Of a stretch of DNA of 64,000 bases, positions 1-10,684 are shown one piece after another. The stretch covers positions 18,804,559 to 18,868,558 of the forward strand of contig NC_052614.1 in NCBI RefSeq assembly GCF_016545825.1, written 5' to 3'. Source of the stretch: Eucalyptus grandis. Taxonomy: Eukaryota > Streptophyta > Magnoliopsida > Myrtales > Myrtaceae. Positions within the stretch are counted from its first letter, which is position 1, and each line of letters starts with the position of its first letter. The position numbers and the translations under genes are program-made. The notes beneath the pieces were generated by a model that made no database searches, was not told the DNA's origin, and worked only from the letters and a program-made list of their open reading frames with translations.

Positions 1-1
1 T

Positions 2-121
2 GTTCAAAATGGAGATGTTTCAATTCTTTTTGTTGACTCAAAGAATCAGCTGGCTGATATATTTACGAAGCCTTTGGAGAAAAATCAATTTGAGTCTATA
101 CGGATCGACTCAATATTTTGA
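2..121 (+). pseudogene. 3' end of copia pol (RNase H tail), outer element
   Basis: The frame starting at base 2 reads 39 residues to a stop at 119-121. It contains the copia RNase H tail motif QLADIFTKPL, which normally lies a few dozen residues before the end of the polyprotein. This piece has no break. It is partial only because the window begins here. The homologous tail of the nested element (6738-6992) has lost this motif, so the two elements decayed independently. Confidence 0.85.
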
Positions 122-563
122 GGTATGAGGATATCAAAGTCTAAAGACCTTCGCACTCGAGCTTACAAGACTTTATCAGCTTGTCTCGACCTTCGACCGT
201 AAGTCTTTCTCTCTCCAATCTTATCTTGAAAAGGTACGATCATCAGACTGTGTTTAAATTGTTGCCGTATATATTACATCGATTCATTTTCAAAAGGGAA
301 GTTATTTTTGAAATAACTATTTTTACGGATAAAATCAGTTATTTTGAAAAGGCATATTTTTATTTCATTTGTGACGATTCGTTTACTCTTCCTTTTAACC
401 GAACGAGCACTATCGATTACTCTTCACTTGTCTATTCACTTTACTCTCAAAACCCTAGAAAGCATCGATCCTCCACTTCCGTTTGTCTTCATCGCTAAAT
501 CTTCAAAAAGTTGTCATCTTTTCTGGGAAAGTCAAGCGAGGAATCTTCCAATCACTGTTAAAG
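122..563 (+). other. Non-coding linker between pol and envelope-like ORF (outer element)
   Basis: No gene is seen in these 442 bases. The matching interval in the nested element is 6993-7362. Both contain a line resembling 'tgtttaaattgttgccgt' / 'tttgtttaataattttgg' followed by CTTC-rich sequence just before the envelope-like start. In Sireviruses this interval carries signals for the extra 3' ORF; no specific signal can be assigned here. Confidence 0.5.
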
Positions 564-1248
564 ATGTCTTCTTCACGAAAATCGTCAAGAATCGCAAGCA
601 GGGGACCATAGAGAATGAGTAAGGGGCCTACGCACTTCGATCTTACAAGATGAAGTTTATCCCGGATCAAGAACCGAGCCCACAACATTCTCAGCAGCGT
701 CACTCTCCATCATCTAGTCCTCAAGACGTTGTTCAACAGAAGAAATCATCGAGGAAGCGGACCCTCGTAAGAACTCAAAAGCCTGCTTTTATCTACAAGT
801 TATATTGTGCTTTAAAAGGAATTCGTACTCCTTTGAACTATATTGATAGTTTTGTTAAAGAAAAAGGATATAGGAACGAATATATCTTTCTGAAAAGAAT
901 GGAAAGTTTGGGAATCGCCGTAAAGGGGTGGCCGAGGAAACCCTTGCGAATATCCCAAGTGATCCTCGTGATCGGGGGCCAAATCCTGTAGATGGAAATG
1001 ATGATGACAATCTGTTTCAGTTTATTTCAACCGAAAATGGGTATTGCGGCTGAAATTCAAGGAAAAATGGGAGATTTGTTCGATCAAAGGAACAAAAGGA
1101 CTTGTACTCGAAATTGCTGAAGCGTGGGGTAATAAACCCTAGGAGTGTGGACTTTGATTTTCTGGATGCTGTGAAAGTGAACTTGAGGGAAAAGTTCAAT
1201 TATCTTCAACTTGAAAAGTTCTGTTCTGACTCAACTGAGGCTTATGCT
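564..1248 (+). pseudogene. Envelope-like ORF, 5' half (outer Sirevirus), interrupted
   Basis: The ATG at 564 opens MSSSRKSSRIASRG and hits a TAG at 609-611, where the nested copy has a sense codon. Beyond it, other frames keep matching the nested element's ORF, for example residues like 'LYCALKGIRTPLNYIDSF' at about 805-860 and 'NPRSVDFDF' at about 1135. The reading breaks at 1248 where the nested element begins and resumes at 10680. The extra ORF between pol and the 3' LTR is the classical Sirevirus envelope-like gene. Its middle resembles the domain databases call 'putative plant transposon protein'. Function is unknown. Basis: position and paired homology seen here; name from family knowledge. 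Confidence 0.75.
1244..1248. repeat. Target-site duplication (left) of nested element
   Basis: ATGCT lies immediately before the TG of the left LTR and again at 10680-10684 immediately after the CA of the right LTR. Five bases is the usual copia integrase duplication. Confidence 0.95.
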
Positions 1249-2177
1249 TGTTGGAGAAATCTTTCCAGAATATTTTGAAGCTGACAAAACATTTCTATCA
1301 GTCTAAGTCTGGATATCGATAGTTAAAATCTCAAGATTTTATAGTCTCAAGACTTTGTTATCTCAAGACTCAAGACTCAAGACTCAAGACTCAAGACTCA
1401 AAGTTATTCTCACCGACGCCTTTCTAATCCAAAGGTTGAAGGAAATCCAAAGTCGAGGTTTATGATTGAGGATTTGATCCTATCCTCTCGGGATAGTTTC
1501 TTTGGTTGGATAATCATTTCGGATTCTTTATATCTTATCTAAGAACGATTGAAGATCCGATGGTCGACGAAATAATCTTGGATTATTCTATTCTTGGAAA
1601 CCGAGATCCCGATTGTATGGGCGAACAGATTGATGGGCTATCATCGATTCCTTATATAGCTCGGATGATCTTCTTGATTGATTCCGTCCAACGGGTAGAT
1701 TGGAGGAATTCCTTGGTAAGTGCCAACGGCTATGATGGCATGAAGGAGTATAAAAGGAAGACGTTCTAGTTGTTTTAAGTGTGTGATCGATAGAAAAATT
1801 CCGTGAGTCCGAAGATCCTTTGATTGTTAGTTGAGACTGAGCGATATTGTATACTGAGAGTGTTTATACTTGGTGACGCCTTGAGAAAGTGTAGTAGATC
1901 ATCTACACCTAGAAATCAAGAAAGATCAACACTGTAACAACTCTTTGATCATAGTGGAATCCAGCCAATCGGCCGTCGGTGCGTAAGAGTGGACGTAGGC
2001 TTGAATCAAGCCGAACCACTATAAACCGAGTGTTCAATTCTCTTTCCCTTACTCAGTCTTGCGATTGAATTTTCAACTGTTGCAAAGTCTCTAATTGTTT
2101 AAGTATCGTGCAAACATCGAGAAATTTTTTGTGTATACCTATTCACCCCCCTCTAGGTACTCGTACTAGCTATCTCA
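1249..2177 (+). repeat. 5' LTR of nested element
   Basis: It starts TGTTGGAGAAATC and ends CTATCTCA, directly before the primer-binding site. It includes a 7-bp tandem repeat (actcaag, about six units, 1362-1402) also present in the right LTR. A TATA box lies at 1749-1755. The conserved end 'acccccctctaggta' near 2145-2160 is shared with the outer element's LTR, showing both are one lineage. Confidence 0.95.
1749..1755 (+). promoter_or_regulatory. TATA box in 5' LTR
   Basis: TATAAAA stands about 500 bp into the LTR, in the context GGAGTATAAAAGGAAG. The right LTR has the same box near 10253, and the outer LTR has TATATAA near 12926. This marks the likely U3/R boundary and a start of transcription about 30 bases downstream. 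The assignment rests on motif and conserved position only. Confidence 0.65.
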
Positions 2178-2179
2178 AT

Positions 2180-2192
2180 TGGTATCAGAGCC
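2180..2192 (+). other. Primer-binding site, initiator tRNA-Met
   Basis: TGGTATCAGAGCC begins two bases after the LTR end. This is the standard complement of the 3' end of plant initiator tRNA-Met that primes minus-strand synthesis in most plant copia elements. Confidence 0.95.
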
Positions 2193-2239
2193 TGTGTTCT
2201 TACTTTGTTTGAAGTGTTTTACTTCAGAGTAAAAGATCC

Positions 2240-3922
2240 ATGGCTAGTATGCTAGCACTGGCCGATGGAGGGGCAAAGCAATACCAGACCTCCCTACTTC
2301 GATGGAAAGGATTACAACATCCGGAAGAACAAGATGAAAGCTTTCCTACGATCAAAGGATCCTCTGGAATGGGACGTAGTGGAAAAAGGAATCACTATTG
2401 CTGCTGCATCAAACACCGAAAGAGGAAAAGAAACCGTTGAAACCAGCGGAATGTCTCAAGAAGAAATAAACAAGAGACAAGCACTTGATGCTAAAGCAAT
2501 TTATTCTTTATATTGTGCTTTGTCACCAACTGAATATAACAGAATATCTTCTTGTGTCACAAAGAAAAGAAGTCCGGGACAGTTACATATCACTTATGAA
2601 GGAACAGATCGAGTGAAGGAGACCAGAATTAACATTCTTCTTGGTCAATATGAATCCTTCAAAATGAAACCAGAGAATCTATAACCGACATGTTTAGTCG
2701 TTTTACAGATATTGTCAATGGTCTTGAGAACCAAGGACAAAAATTTCTGATCCCATGAAGGTGAACAAGCTTCTACGTGGACTCTCCAAGGATTGGAATC
2801 ATATAAAGACTTCAATAAGAGAGACGCAAAGAATCATGCCATTATCTCGTAGACGAACCGATTGGAACTCTTCGATCTTACGAAGTGGAACGAATTAATG
2901 AAGACGAAGATCCAAGAGGTAAGAAATCTATTGCACTGAAATCAAATGATGATTCCGATGATGCAGATTCAAGATGATATGAATGATGAGGAGCTCGCCC
3001 TCATGATAAGAAGATTCAAAAAACTGAATAGAAAAGGCAGAAGGTTTATCCCAAAGAAACAAAGTTCTCGGGAGACAGCGGACCAAGTCTCGTTGATGAT
3101 GAGGAACCAAACAAAGAAGTAGTTTGCTTCGAATGTAAAAAGAAGGGACACATCGACCCAACCGTCCTCTTCGAAAAAAAAGAGGAAAAGCTGAGAAATT
3201 TCAAAAGCTCTTAAAGCCGAAACCCGGAGCGATACGAGTGTGAAGAGAGTGATGAGGAATATGCCAACCCGTGTCTAATGGCGCAATCGTACTCGCACTG
3301 GATCGACTCGGACAGTGAATTTGAGGTAAGCAATTATAAAATCCCTGTCAAAGTCTCTAAATATATTAATGAGTTATGTTTTAGTCTTAAGACTTCTCTT
3401 AAAAGGATTTCCGAACTTAAAAGGAAAACTCAGTTTTAAAACAAAAGGAAATCATTTTAGAAGAAAAGGTAAAAATTTAGACTTGAATGTTTCTACTCTT
3501 AAAGAGAGTGAAGACAATCTTTCAAAAGAAAATGCTTTCTTAAAAACTGATTTATCAAATATTTCAAAGAAATTTTCAATAGGGTCCGAAAACTTGAAAA
3601 AGTTCTTTCAATCCAAAGACCTTACTTTAATAAGTCGGGTCTAGGTATGACAGAAGAAACAATCCCTTTGATTGATTTTCCGAAAGTAAAAGAAAGAATT
3701 AAGAAAAGACCATCGAGAGAGGCTTATAAAAATCATTTCAAAAGAGTTTTTGTAAAGCCCGTAGGTCGAAATGCTTTAAGGTGTTCTAAGTGTAATCAAA
3801 TGATCATTTTGAAAAAGAGTGTCCTATGGTTTGGAAGCCTCGTGAAGAGAGTATGGCCTAATAATGCTTATCCTACTAACATGAAAGGACCCAAGAAAAT
3901 TTGGGTACCAAAGAAAGCTTGA
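2240..3922 (+). pseudogene. gag region of nested Sirevirus (broken)
   Basis: The ATG at 2240 opens MASMLALADGG. The frame then shifts within 25 bases into the gag body at 2265-2684, which has the PPYFDG motif, 'QALDAKAIYSLYCALSPTEY' and 'LLGQYESFKMKP'. Further gag continues in other frames through a zinc knuckle near 3124 (CFECKKKGH, last cysteine lost to a frameshift), a predicted coiled-coil stretch (3369-3644) and a second knuckle start near 3783 (CSKCNQ). At least five frame changes are needed. The product would be the capsid/nucleocapsid protein; none can be made as written. Confidence 0.85.
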
Positions 3923-3942
3923 GACTCTTTTTTGAATGCGGG

Positions 3943-4228
3943 TCTCGTCAAAAGAAGGTAAAGTGGTATCTTGACAGCGGATGCTCAAGACACATGACAG
4001 AGACTCGAGTGTTTCATAAAGCTTATTAAAGTGAATGGTGGAAAAGTTTCATTCGGAGGAAATAGCAAAGGAAGTATTGTGGGATTCGGAATTGCGAAAA
4101 TTGGAAATCTCACAATAAGCAATGTCTCTCTAGTGGAAGGACTCAACTACAATCTACTCAAAGCATTAGCCAATTGTGTGATACTGGTTACAAGATCTTC
4201 TTTCAAGAAGGCATTTGTTCTGAATTAG
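3943..4228 (+). pseudogene. Aspartic protease region of nested Sirevirus pol
   Basis: The frame around 3961 reads KWYLDSGCSRHMTE, the copia protease signature. The catalytic triad Asp-Ser-Gly is at 3973-3981. It continues, after a frame change near 4025, into 4031-4228, which has the glycine-rich 'GGKVSFGGNSKG' and 'NVSLVEGLNYNLL' typical of the protease to pre-integrase stretch. The active site is intact but the frame joins neither gag upstream nor integrase downstream without corrections. Confidence 0.85.
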
Positions 4229-4317
4229 CAAAGATTCGACTCGAGTCTTTCATGGGTCGAAGGCATGGAAACATCTACCTCCTTGATGTAAAGCCAAATG
4301 AAGAACAATGCTTAATT

Positions 4318-5080
4318 TCAATTCAAGATGAAGCAATTCTATGGCATAGAAAGCTTGGCCATATCAACAAGAAGCAATTAGCCAAAATCTCTTCAAAGCA
4401 GCTTGTTAGAGGTCTACCTAAACTGCCATACCAAAAGTCTGACTTATGTACTCCATGCATTCTGGGAAAGCAGGTAAAAAATTCATTTAAACAAATAAAT
4501 CATGTATCTACTAATCATGTAATACGCTTGCTTCATATGGATCTCTTCGGACCAACAAGAACCCAGAGCATTGGAGGTAAGAAATATTGTCTAGTAATTG
4601 TAGATGATTACTCGTTTTACCCGGGTATATTTTCTAGCAAACAAATCGAAACCTTTTCGTACTTTGAAAAGTTTGCTAAAAAGGTTCAAAATGAAAAAGG
4701 ATGTGCTATTTCTAGTATAAGAACAGATCATGGAAGTGAATTTGAAAATCAAGATTTTACGAGATTCCGTGATAAATCTGGTGTTAATCACATGTTCTCC
4801 TCTCCGTATACCCGAGCAAAATGGAGTTGTGGAAAGAAAGAATAGATCTCTTCAAGAAATGGCTAGAACACTTTTAATTGAAAGTAAAATTTCTTCACGA
4901 TTTTGGGCTGAAGCCGTTTCAACTGCTTGCTATATTATAAATAGAGTCTTTTTAAGACCTATTCTTGATAAAACCCCTATGAATTGTTCAAAGGTAAGAA
5001 GCCTATTGTTTCATACTTTCATGTGTTCGGTTGCAAATGCTTTATTTTGAAAAATGCAAATGATCGAGTTGGTAAGTTTG
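4318..5080 (+). pseudogene. Integrase region of nested Sirevirus pol
   Basis: The N-terminal HHCC zinc-binding unit is visible as LWHRKLGH (about 4338) and LCTPC (about 4444). The core shows the first Asp in HMDLFGP (about 4534) and the second in IRTDHGSEFEN (about 4720). The catalytic Glu follows in EQNGVVERKNR, in a different frame (about 4813), so a frameshift separates the second Asp from the Glu. The C-terminal part 'FWAEAVSTACYIINRV' follows to about 4950. This enzyme would insert the cDNA; the copy is inactive as read. Confidence 0.88.
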
Positions 5081-5479
5081 AAGAAAGATCGATGAAGGCA
5101 TCTTCCTTGGATATTCTACATCAAGCAAAGCCTACGAGTCTACAACAAAAAAAGCCACCAGGAAGAATCAATGAATGTCAAATTCCAAGACTCGCAAGAT
5201 GAATCCAAATGACTCGGTACGATGAGACCGAATCCGCTCTAGATCTTCAAATGTCTACATCTCAAGAAGCATCTCGTATTCTGAAGTCCATCATCAAGAC
5301 GATCATGGAGAATCAAATAAAGAAAGAGATCATCAACCTGGTAACTGGAAACACAAATCCAGTCATCCCAAAGATCTTATTATTGGCGAACTTAATGAAG
5401 GAATCCGCACCAGATCAAAAAGGCATGAAGAATCTAGTGCTGTGGCTCTCATCTCTGAAATTGAACCAAAAAGCATAGA

Positions 5480-6333
5480 AGAAGCTTTATCTGATGAAAG
5501 CTGGATCGAAGCTATGCAAGAAGAGCTTAGACAAGTCAACATCAATGATGTCCGGGAATTGACATCTAAACCAAAAGGTAAAACTGTTATTGGAACCAAA
5601 TGGGTATTCAGAACAAAATGAACGAAAAGGAAAAGTCGTACGAAACAAAGCAAGGCTCGTGGCCAAAGGGTATACGCAAGAAGAAGGAATAGACTATGAC
5701 GAGACTTACGCACCCGTTGCAAGGTTAGAAGCTATTCGTCTATTACTTGCGTTTGCTTGTTACAAAAATTTCAGGTTATTCCAAATGGACGTCAAAAGTG
5801 CTTTCCTAAATGGATTTATCCATGAGGAAGTTTATGTGGAACAACCGCCTGGATTTGAAGACCCAAAGAAGCCGACTCGCCTCTTGGTGAAAAAAGGCTC
5901 GTATGGTCTAAAGCAAGCACCTCGAGCTTGGTACGACAGTATTAAGTAAGTTTTTATTACAAAATGGTTTTGTCAAAGGTAAAGTAGATACTACTTTGTT
6001 TATCAAAAAGGAAAACAAAAACTTTTTACTTGTTCAAATATATGTTGATGACATTATTTTTGGATCTTCTAATGAAAGTCTTTGCAAGAAATTTTCTAAG
6101 TCTATGCGGATGAATTTGAAATGAGTATGATGGGAGAATTAACATTCTTTCTTGGACTCCAAGTGAAACAAATGAAGGAAGGAACTTTCATCCATCAAGA
6201 AAATATGCGAATGATCTTGTCAAAAGGTTTGGATTGGAAAAATGCAAAAGATCGACATACCAATGTCATGTTCTCGAAGATAGACAAGGATGAAGAAGGG
6301 AAGAAAATAGATCAAAAGCTGTACGAAGCATGA
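5480..6333 (+). pseudogene. Reverse transcriptase region of nested Sirevirus pol
   Basis: Copia RT motifs are present: [17 protein letters not shown] and [15 protein letters not shown] (about 5650-5750), [12 protein letters not shown] (about 5780), [13 protein letters not shown] (about 5905) and the catalytic box YVDD at 6041-6052. The longest clean frame is 5590-5949; it stops just after 'RAWYDSIK', and the frame changes again before YVDD. 'MGELTFFLGLQVKQ' follows at 6127. The catalytic aspartates are kept, but continuity is lost. Confidence 0.9.
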
Positions 6334-6992
6334 TCGGTTCACTTCTTTATCTTACCGCTTTCTAGACCCGATATTTTGTTTAGTGTTTGTATCTCGTGCT
6401 AGGTTTCAATCAGATCCTAGAGAATCACATCTCAAAGTGCCGTGAAACGAATTATCAAATACGTTGCTTCATCTTCAAGCATCGGTCTTTGGTATCCAAA
6501 GAAGGGAGACTTTAATCTTCTAGGATACTCGATGCAGATCTGGCCGGTGCGTAATCGATAGAAAGAGCACTTCGGAACTTGTCAACTCGCTGCTTGGAAA
6601 CAACGGTGTCTTGGTTTTCGAGGAAACAAAGCACCGTAGCTCTTTCAACAACAAGGCGAGTATGTAGCTCTTGGAAGCTGCTGTTCGCAAATTCTATGGA
6701 TAAAACAACAGCTACAAGACTTTGGCATTGAAGACTCATGCACGTAAATCGATGTGACAACACCGGTGCTATAAATCTCACCAAAAATCCAATCCTTCAT
6801 TCAAGAGCAAAGCATATTGAGATTCGACATCACTTTATTAGAGATCATATTCAAAATGGAGAAATCTCGATCCAATTTGTTGATTCAAAAAGTCAACTAG
6901 CGAGACATATTCACAAAGCCTTTGGAGAAGAATCGCTTGACTTTATCCGCTCAAGACTCAACATTTTGAAGCTTGAAGAAGTTAAAGTCTAG
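6334..6992 (+). pseudogene. RNase H region of nested Sirevirus pol
   Basis: The first part (6334-6737) is scrambled by frameshifts. The last part reads openly from 6738 to a stop at 6990-6992, with CDNTGAINLTKNP and 'HSRAKHIEIRHHFIRDHIQ', both typical of the copia RNase H end. The usual ADIFTKP tail is degraded to ARHIHKAF. The same position in the outer element (2-121) is still intact. Confidence 0.85.
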
Positions 6993-7362
6993 AGACTTAC
7001 CAACTCTAAAGACTCGATCTCTTAGACTCTAAGTCCCGAGACTCGGACATTCGTGGATAAAGACCGTAAGTTGTATTTCTTCTAAAAGGTACTAATTGTC
7101 ATTTAGTCGAAAAGGTACGATCTTTTGTTTAATAATTTTGGCGTTTATAGATTTTGAAAAGAAGTAATCGTTCACTTTCCATTGCACCGATTGAACTTCC
7201 CTTTCAAAAACTAAGTTATATATACAGTTTTTCCCCAAATCTTCAAAACCCTAAAAAGCACTCTTCTCTCTATCTTTTGTTTCTACTCTTTGTTCATCGT
7301 CGAGAAAGTGGTCATTTTTCTTGGGAAAGCAAGTGAAGGAATCCTCCAATAGACAAAGAAAG
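6993..7362 (+). other. Linker between pol and envelope-like ORF (nested element)
   Basis: No gene is seen. It corresponds to 122-563 of the outer element and ends in CTTC-rich sequence just before the ATG at 7363. Confidence 0.5.
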
Positions 7363-9418
7363 ATGTCGTCTTCGAGGAAATCATCAAGAATCGCGAACAG
7401 GGGACCACAAAGAATGAAGAAGGGACCGACTCATTTCGATCTCACTGAGGAAGAAGACTTATCTGGTCAGCGACAAAGTCCGATTCGCTCTCCTCCACGT
7501 CATTCAGCATCTCCCCGCCCCACAAAGTGCAAGTCATAATCTGGAAGAAGAGATAATCGAGGATGCCGACCCAGTAAGAGTTCAAAAGCCTTCCTTTTTG
7601 TATAATCTTTATCGTGCATTGAAAAGCACAGGTACTCCATTGAACTACATAGATGACTTCCTTAAGGACAAAAATTATGGGAATGAGTATCTTTTCTGAA
7701 GAAAATGGAGGAATGGGGAATTGCCCCAAAAGGAAAAGCAGAGAGGAAGCTCTTGCGAACATTCCAAGAGATCCTCGTATGCCGAGGACAAAATCTGATT
7801 GACGCGAATGATGATGACAAAATGTTCCTTGAATTTGAACCTAGAATGGGTGTGGCGGCAAAGGCGAAAGGAAATCGGATGGATTTGTTTAAATCCAAGG
7901 ATCAAGAAAAAGTGTATTACATCTGTTGAAAAGAGGGGTAATCAACCCTAGAAGTGTCGATTTTGACTTCCCGGATTCCATCAACTTGAACCTAAGAGAG
8001 AAGTTGAATTTGCTTCAACTTGAGACTTTCGCTCGACTCTACGACGGGTATGATCATCCGACCGCTTATTTCTATTCAAATCTTAGCTTTTTGGATGCGA
8101 ATAGAATTTCATTCATGTTCGAGACAAAGTCTATGTGGTAGATGTGAATATGTTGGCGACATAGTTGGAGTTGAACGGGGACGCTATCTCCCAATTAAAG
8201 TCTCACCGCCGAACTACTCGGATCTTGTCAAAGATAGGGATGTAGATAAGAAAATTATCTATTCCGAATGAACGCTATCAACATTGTGCTTCACAAGATT
8301 GTGATCAATTGTCTAAGACCTAAGTCTACTTCAAAGACTTCGTGTCTCTTTCAAGCAAAGTTGATGTATGCGATCAACTCGGACGGAAGTTCTCTCTCCC
8401 GCACACTATTCTTTTCCATATGTACGAATGTGTCAAAAGACAAAGGACAATTGCCTTATCCCGGTCTCGTGACCAAGATCTTCGACATCTGAATATTGAA
8501 CTGCCACATACTTTTTGTGTTCGACCGTGTGATAAGATGGTGGTAGGGCTGAAAATGTTAATGAAGATGCGTGCGCAAGAACTTTCTAAGGCAATGGAGA
8601 AATTCAAAGTGAAATCTCCAAATCAGTCGATGCTTCAAAAGGAAAAGGAAAGAAGGCATTTAGTGCTTCTTCGAAAAGAGGAAAAGAATTCTTATCCTGG
8701 AGGATGAGGATGAAGATGAAGATGATGAAGATCCCACTATTCCAAAGACGACAAGAACAAGACGTTCGTGTCTTATTCGACGAACTTCACGAGCAGAAGA
8801 AGAAGAACAGAGAGAGAAGGAGAAAGAAGTTGAGGAAGAAAAAGAAGAAGTAAAAGATCGGTCCTGCTGATAAATGAGAGAAGGAAATCAAGAGATTGAT
8901 CATCACTCTTCCCCTTTCGATGTCCTAGAGACAGGGGGAGTTAGCGAGCAAGAGAGGTCTCCACCTCATGCTGCCGAAGATCAAAGAAAATCTCCGGAAG
9001 ACCCGAAGAAGCTCGGTCTCTCAATTGCCCAAGAAGATGATACGACGATTCCAAATCTGCAAGACCGTTCGTAAGCGCCATCGTTCCGCACACACACCAT
9101 CCGAGAAAGCCAATGCCGCATACACGACGGATGATTCTAGATCTTCGTAGTATCATGAATATTCTTCGAAATGCGTAACTGTGATATATATTCTGGATTG
9201 TGAAATCCAAGTCTTGAAGCATGCTGGACAAGCATCTTCAGCCTCTCTCGAAGAAAATACAAAGACCTCGCTCTACAACTTCAAGCCAATGCCAAGAGAG
9301 AAGAGGTAGCTCATCTGCGAGAAGATCTCGAAGAAGCTCGAAGGAGTAGTCCACCATTGGGGATTTCCGATCGTGCGCATTCCCAAGCGGACATGACTCC
9401 TTTCTCACCCTCTTTTTA
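7363..9418 (+). pseudogene. Envelope-like ORF of nested Sirevirus (broken)
   Basis: The ATG at 7363 opens MSSSRKSSRIANRG and an acidic stretch. The middle (about 7580-8560) matches the outer copy piece by piece in changing frames: 'NLSFLDANRISFMF', 'VINCLRPKSTSKT', and 'HTFCVRPCDKMVVGL' at about 8500. The tail (8600-9150) is rich in Lys, Glu and Asp with a likely coiled coil. The ORF ends near 9418 (SFSPSF-like C-terminus then TAA), just before the first polypurine tract. It has at least six frame changes. The role of such proteins is unknown; the name refers to genome position, not to proven entry function. Confidence 0.75.
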
Positions 9419-9426
9419 ATGATGAC

Positions 9427-9438
9427 AAAAGGGGGAGA
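9427..9438 (+). other. Upstream polypurine tract (nested element)
   Basis: AAAAGGGGGAGA, in the context 'atgatgacaaaagggggagaa'. Sireviruses are known for several polypurine tracts before the 3' LTR, and the outer element has one in the same relative place (12111-12123). Confidence 0.7.
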
Positions 9439-9740
9439 ACCAATTTGAACAAACATTATTTTAAAACTTTATTTGACTTTTGTGGTTATGTTTATTTTTG
9501 AGTATGACTTGAGAACTTGAACTTGAGTGTTAGACTGAATTGGTTGTGGATTTTGATGCTTGACTGGTTGCATTTATATCAAGTATTGTTACATGGTATT
9601 ACTCATGAAAGACTAACCAATTTGCTTTGTGGATGCGAGAGTCTGGTTGTTTATTAATCTTTATGAGTTAGCCATATTGCTTGAGAAATGTTTTTGCAGG
9701 TCAAAGTTGTTCAAATCTTCAAGAAAGTTTTGTCACCATC

Positions 9741-9753
9741 AAAAAGGGGGAGA
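9741..9753 (+). other. Polypurine tract next to 3' LTR (nested element)
   Basis: AAAAAGGGGGAGA ends one base before the TG of the right LTR. This is the plus-strand primer site. Confidence 0.9.
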
Positions 9754-9754
9754 T

Positions 9755-10679
9755 TGTTGGAGAAATCTTTCCGAATATTTTGAAGCTGACAAAACATTTC
9801 TATCGCCTAAGTCTGGATATCGATAGTTAAAATCTCAAGATTTTATAGTCTCAAGACTTTGTTATCTCAAGACTCAAGACTCAAGACTCAAGACTCAAGA
9901 CTCAAAGTTATTCTCACCACGCCTTTCTAATCCAAAGTGTTGAAGGAAATCCAAAGTCGAGGTTTATGATTGAGGATTTGATCCTATCCTCTCGGGATAG
10001 TTTCTTTGGTTGGATAATCATTTCGGATTCTTTATATCTTATCTAAGAACGATTGAAGATCCGATGGTCGACGAAATAATCTTGGATTATTCTATTCTTG
10101 AAACCGAGATCCCGATTGTATGGGCGAACAGATTGATGGGCTATCATCGATTCCTTATATAGCTCGGATGATCTTCTTGATTGATTCCGTCCAACGGGTA
10201 GATTGGAGGAATTCCTTTGGTAAGTGCCAACGGCTATGATGGCATGAAGGAGTATAAAAAGGAAGACGTTCTAGTTGTTTTAAGTGTGTGATCGATAGAA
10301 AAATTCCGTAGTCCGAAGATCCTTTGATTGTTAGTTGAGACTCGAGCGATATTGTATACCGAGAGTGTTTATACTTGGTGACGCCTTGAGAAAGTGTAGT
10401 AGATCATCTACACCTAGAAATCAAGAAAGATCAACACTGTAACAACTCTTTGATCATAGTGGAATCCAGCCAATCGGCTGTGCGAAGAGTGGACGTAGGC
10501 TTGAATCAAGCCGAACCACTATAAACCGAGTGTTCAATTCTCTCTTTCCCTTACTCGCCTTGCGATTGAATTTTCAACTGTTGCAAAGTCTCTAATTGTT
10601 TAAGTATCGTGCAAACATCGAGAAATTTTTTTGTGTATACCTATTCACCCCCCTCTAGGTACTCGTACTAGCTATCTCA
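9755..10679 (+). repeat. 3' LTR of nested element
   Basis: It is collinear with 1249-2177 from TGTTGGAGAAATC to CTATCTCA. Differences are small, for example CCAGAAT against CCGAAT and ATCAGTCTA against ATCGCCTA. It is followed by the second ATGCT target duplication. Confidence 0.95.
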
Positions 10680-10684
10680 ATGCT
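10680..10684. repeat. Target-site duplication (right) of nested element
   Basis: ATGCT is identical to 1244-1248. Removing the nested element and one copy restores continuity of the outer sequence at nucleotide level. Confidence 0.95.

Larger units (their letters stand above)
1249..10679 (+). mobile_element. Nested full-length Sirevirus-type Ty1/copia retrotransposon (9,431 bp)
   Basis: It is bounded by LTRs of 929 and 925 bp starting TGTTGG and ending CTCA, with a perfect ATGCT target duplication. In order: LTR, primer-binding site (2180-2192), gag, protease (DSG at 3973), integrase, RT (YVDD at 6041), RNase H, envelope-like ORF (7363-9418), polypurine tracts (9427-9438 and 9741-9753), LTR. 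It inserted in the same orientation into the envelope-like ORF of a related element. The two LTRs are almost collinear and differ mostly by 1-4 base indels, so insertion was fairly recent, yet the internal ORFs carry many frameshifts. It cannot be autonomous as read. Confidence 0.95.

Noticed and set aside
1362..1402. Regular short repeats that could suggest a CRISPR-like array
   Set aside because: They are a 7-bp tandem repeat inside an LTR, present identically in the other LTR, with no spacers.
2180..2192. tRNA-like sequence
   Set aside because: Only the 13-base primer-binding complement of initiator tRNA-Met is present; no tRNA gene.
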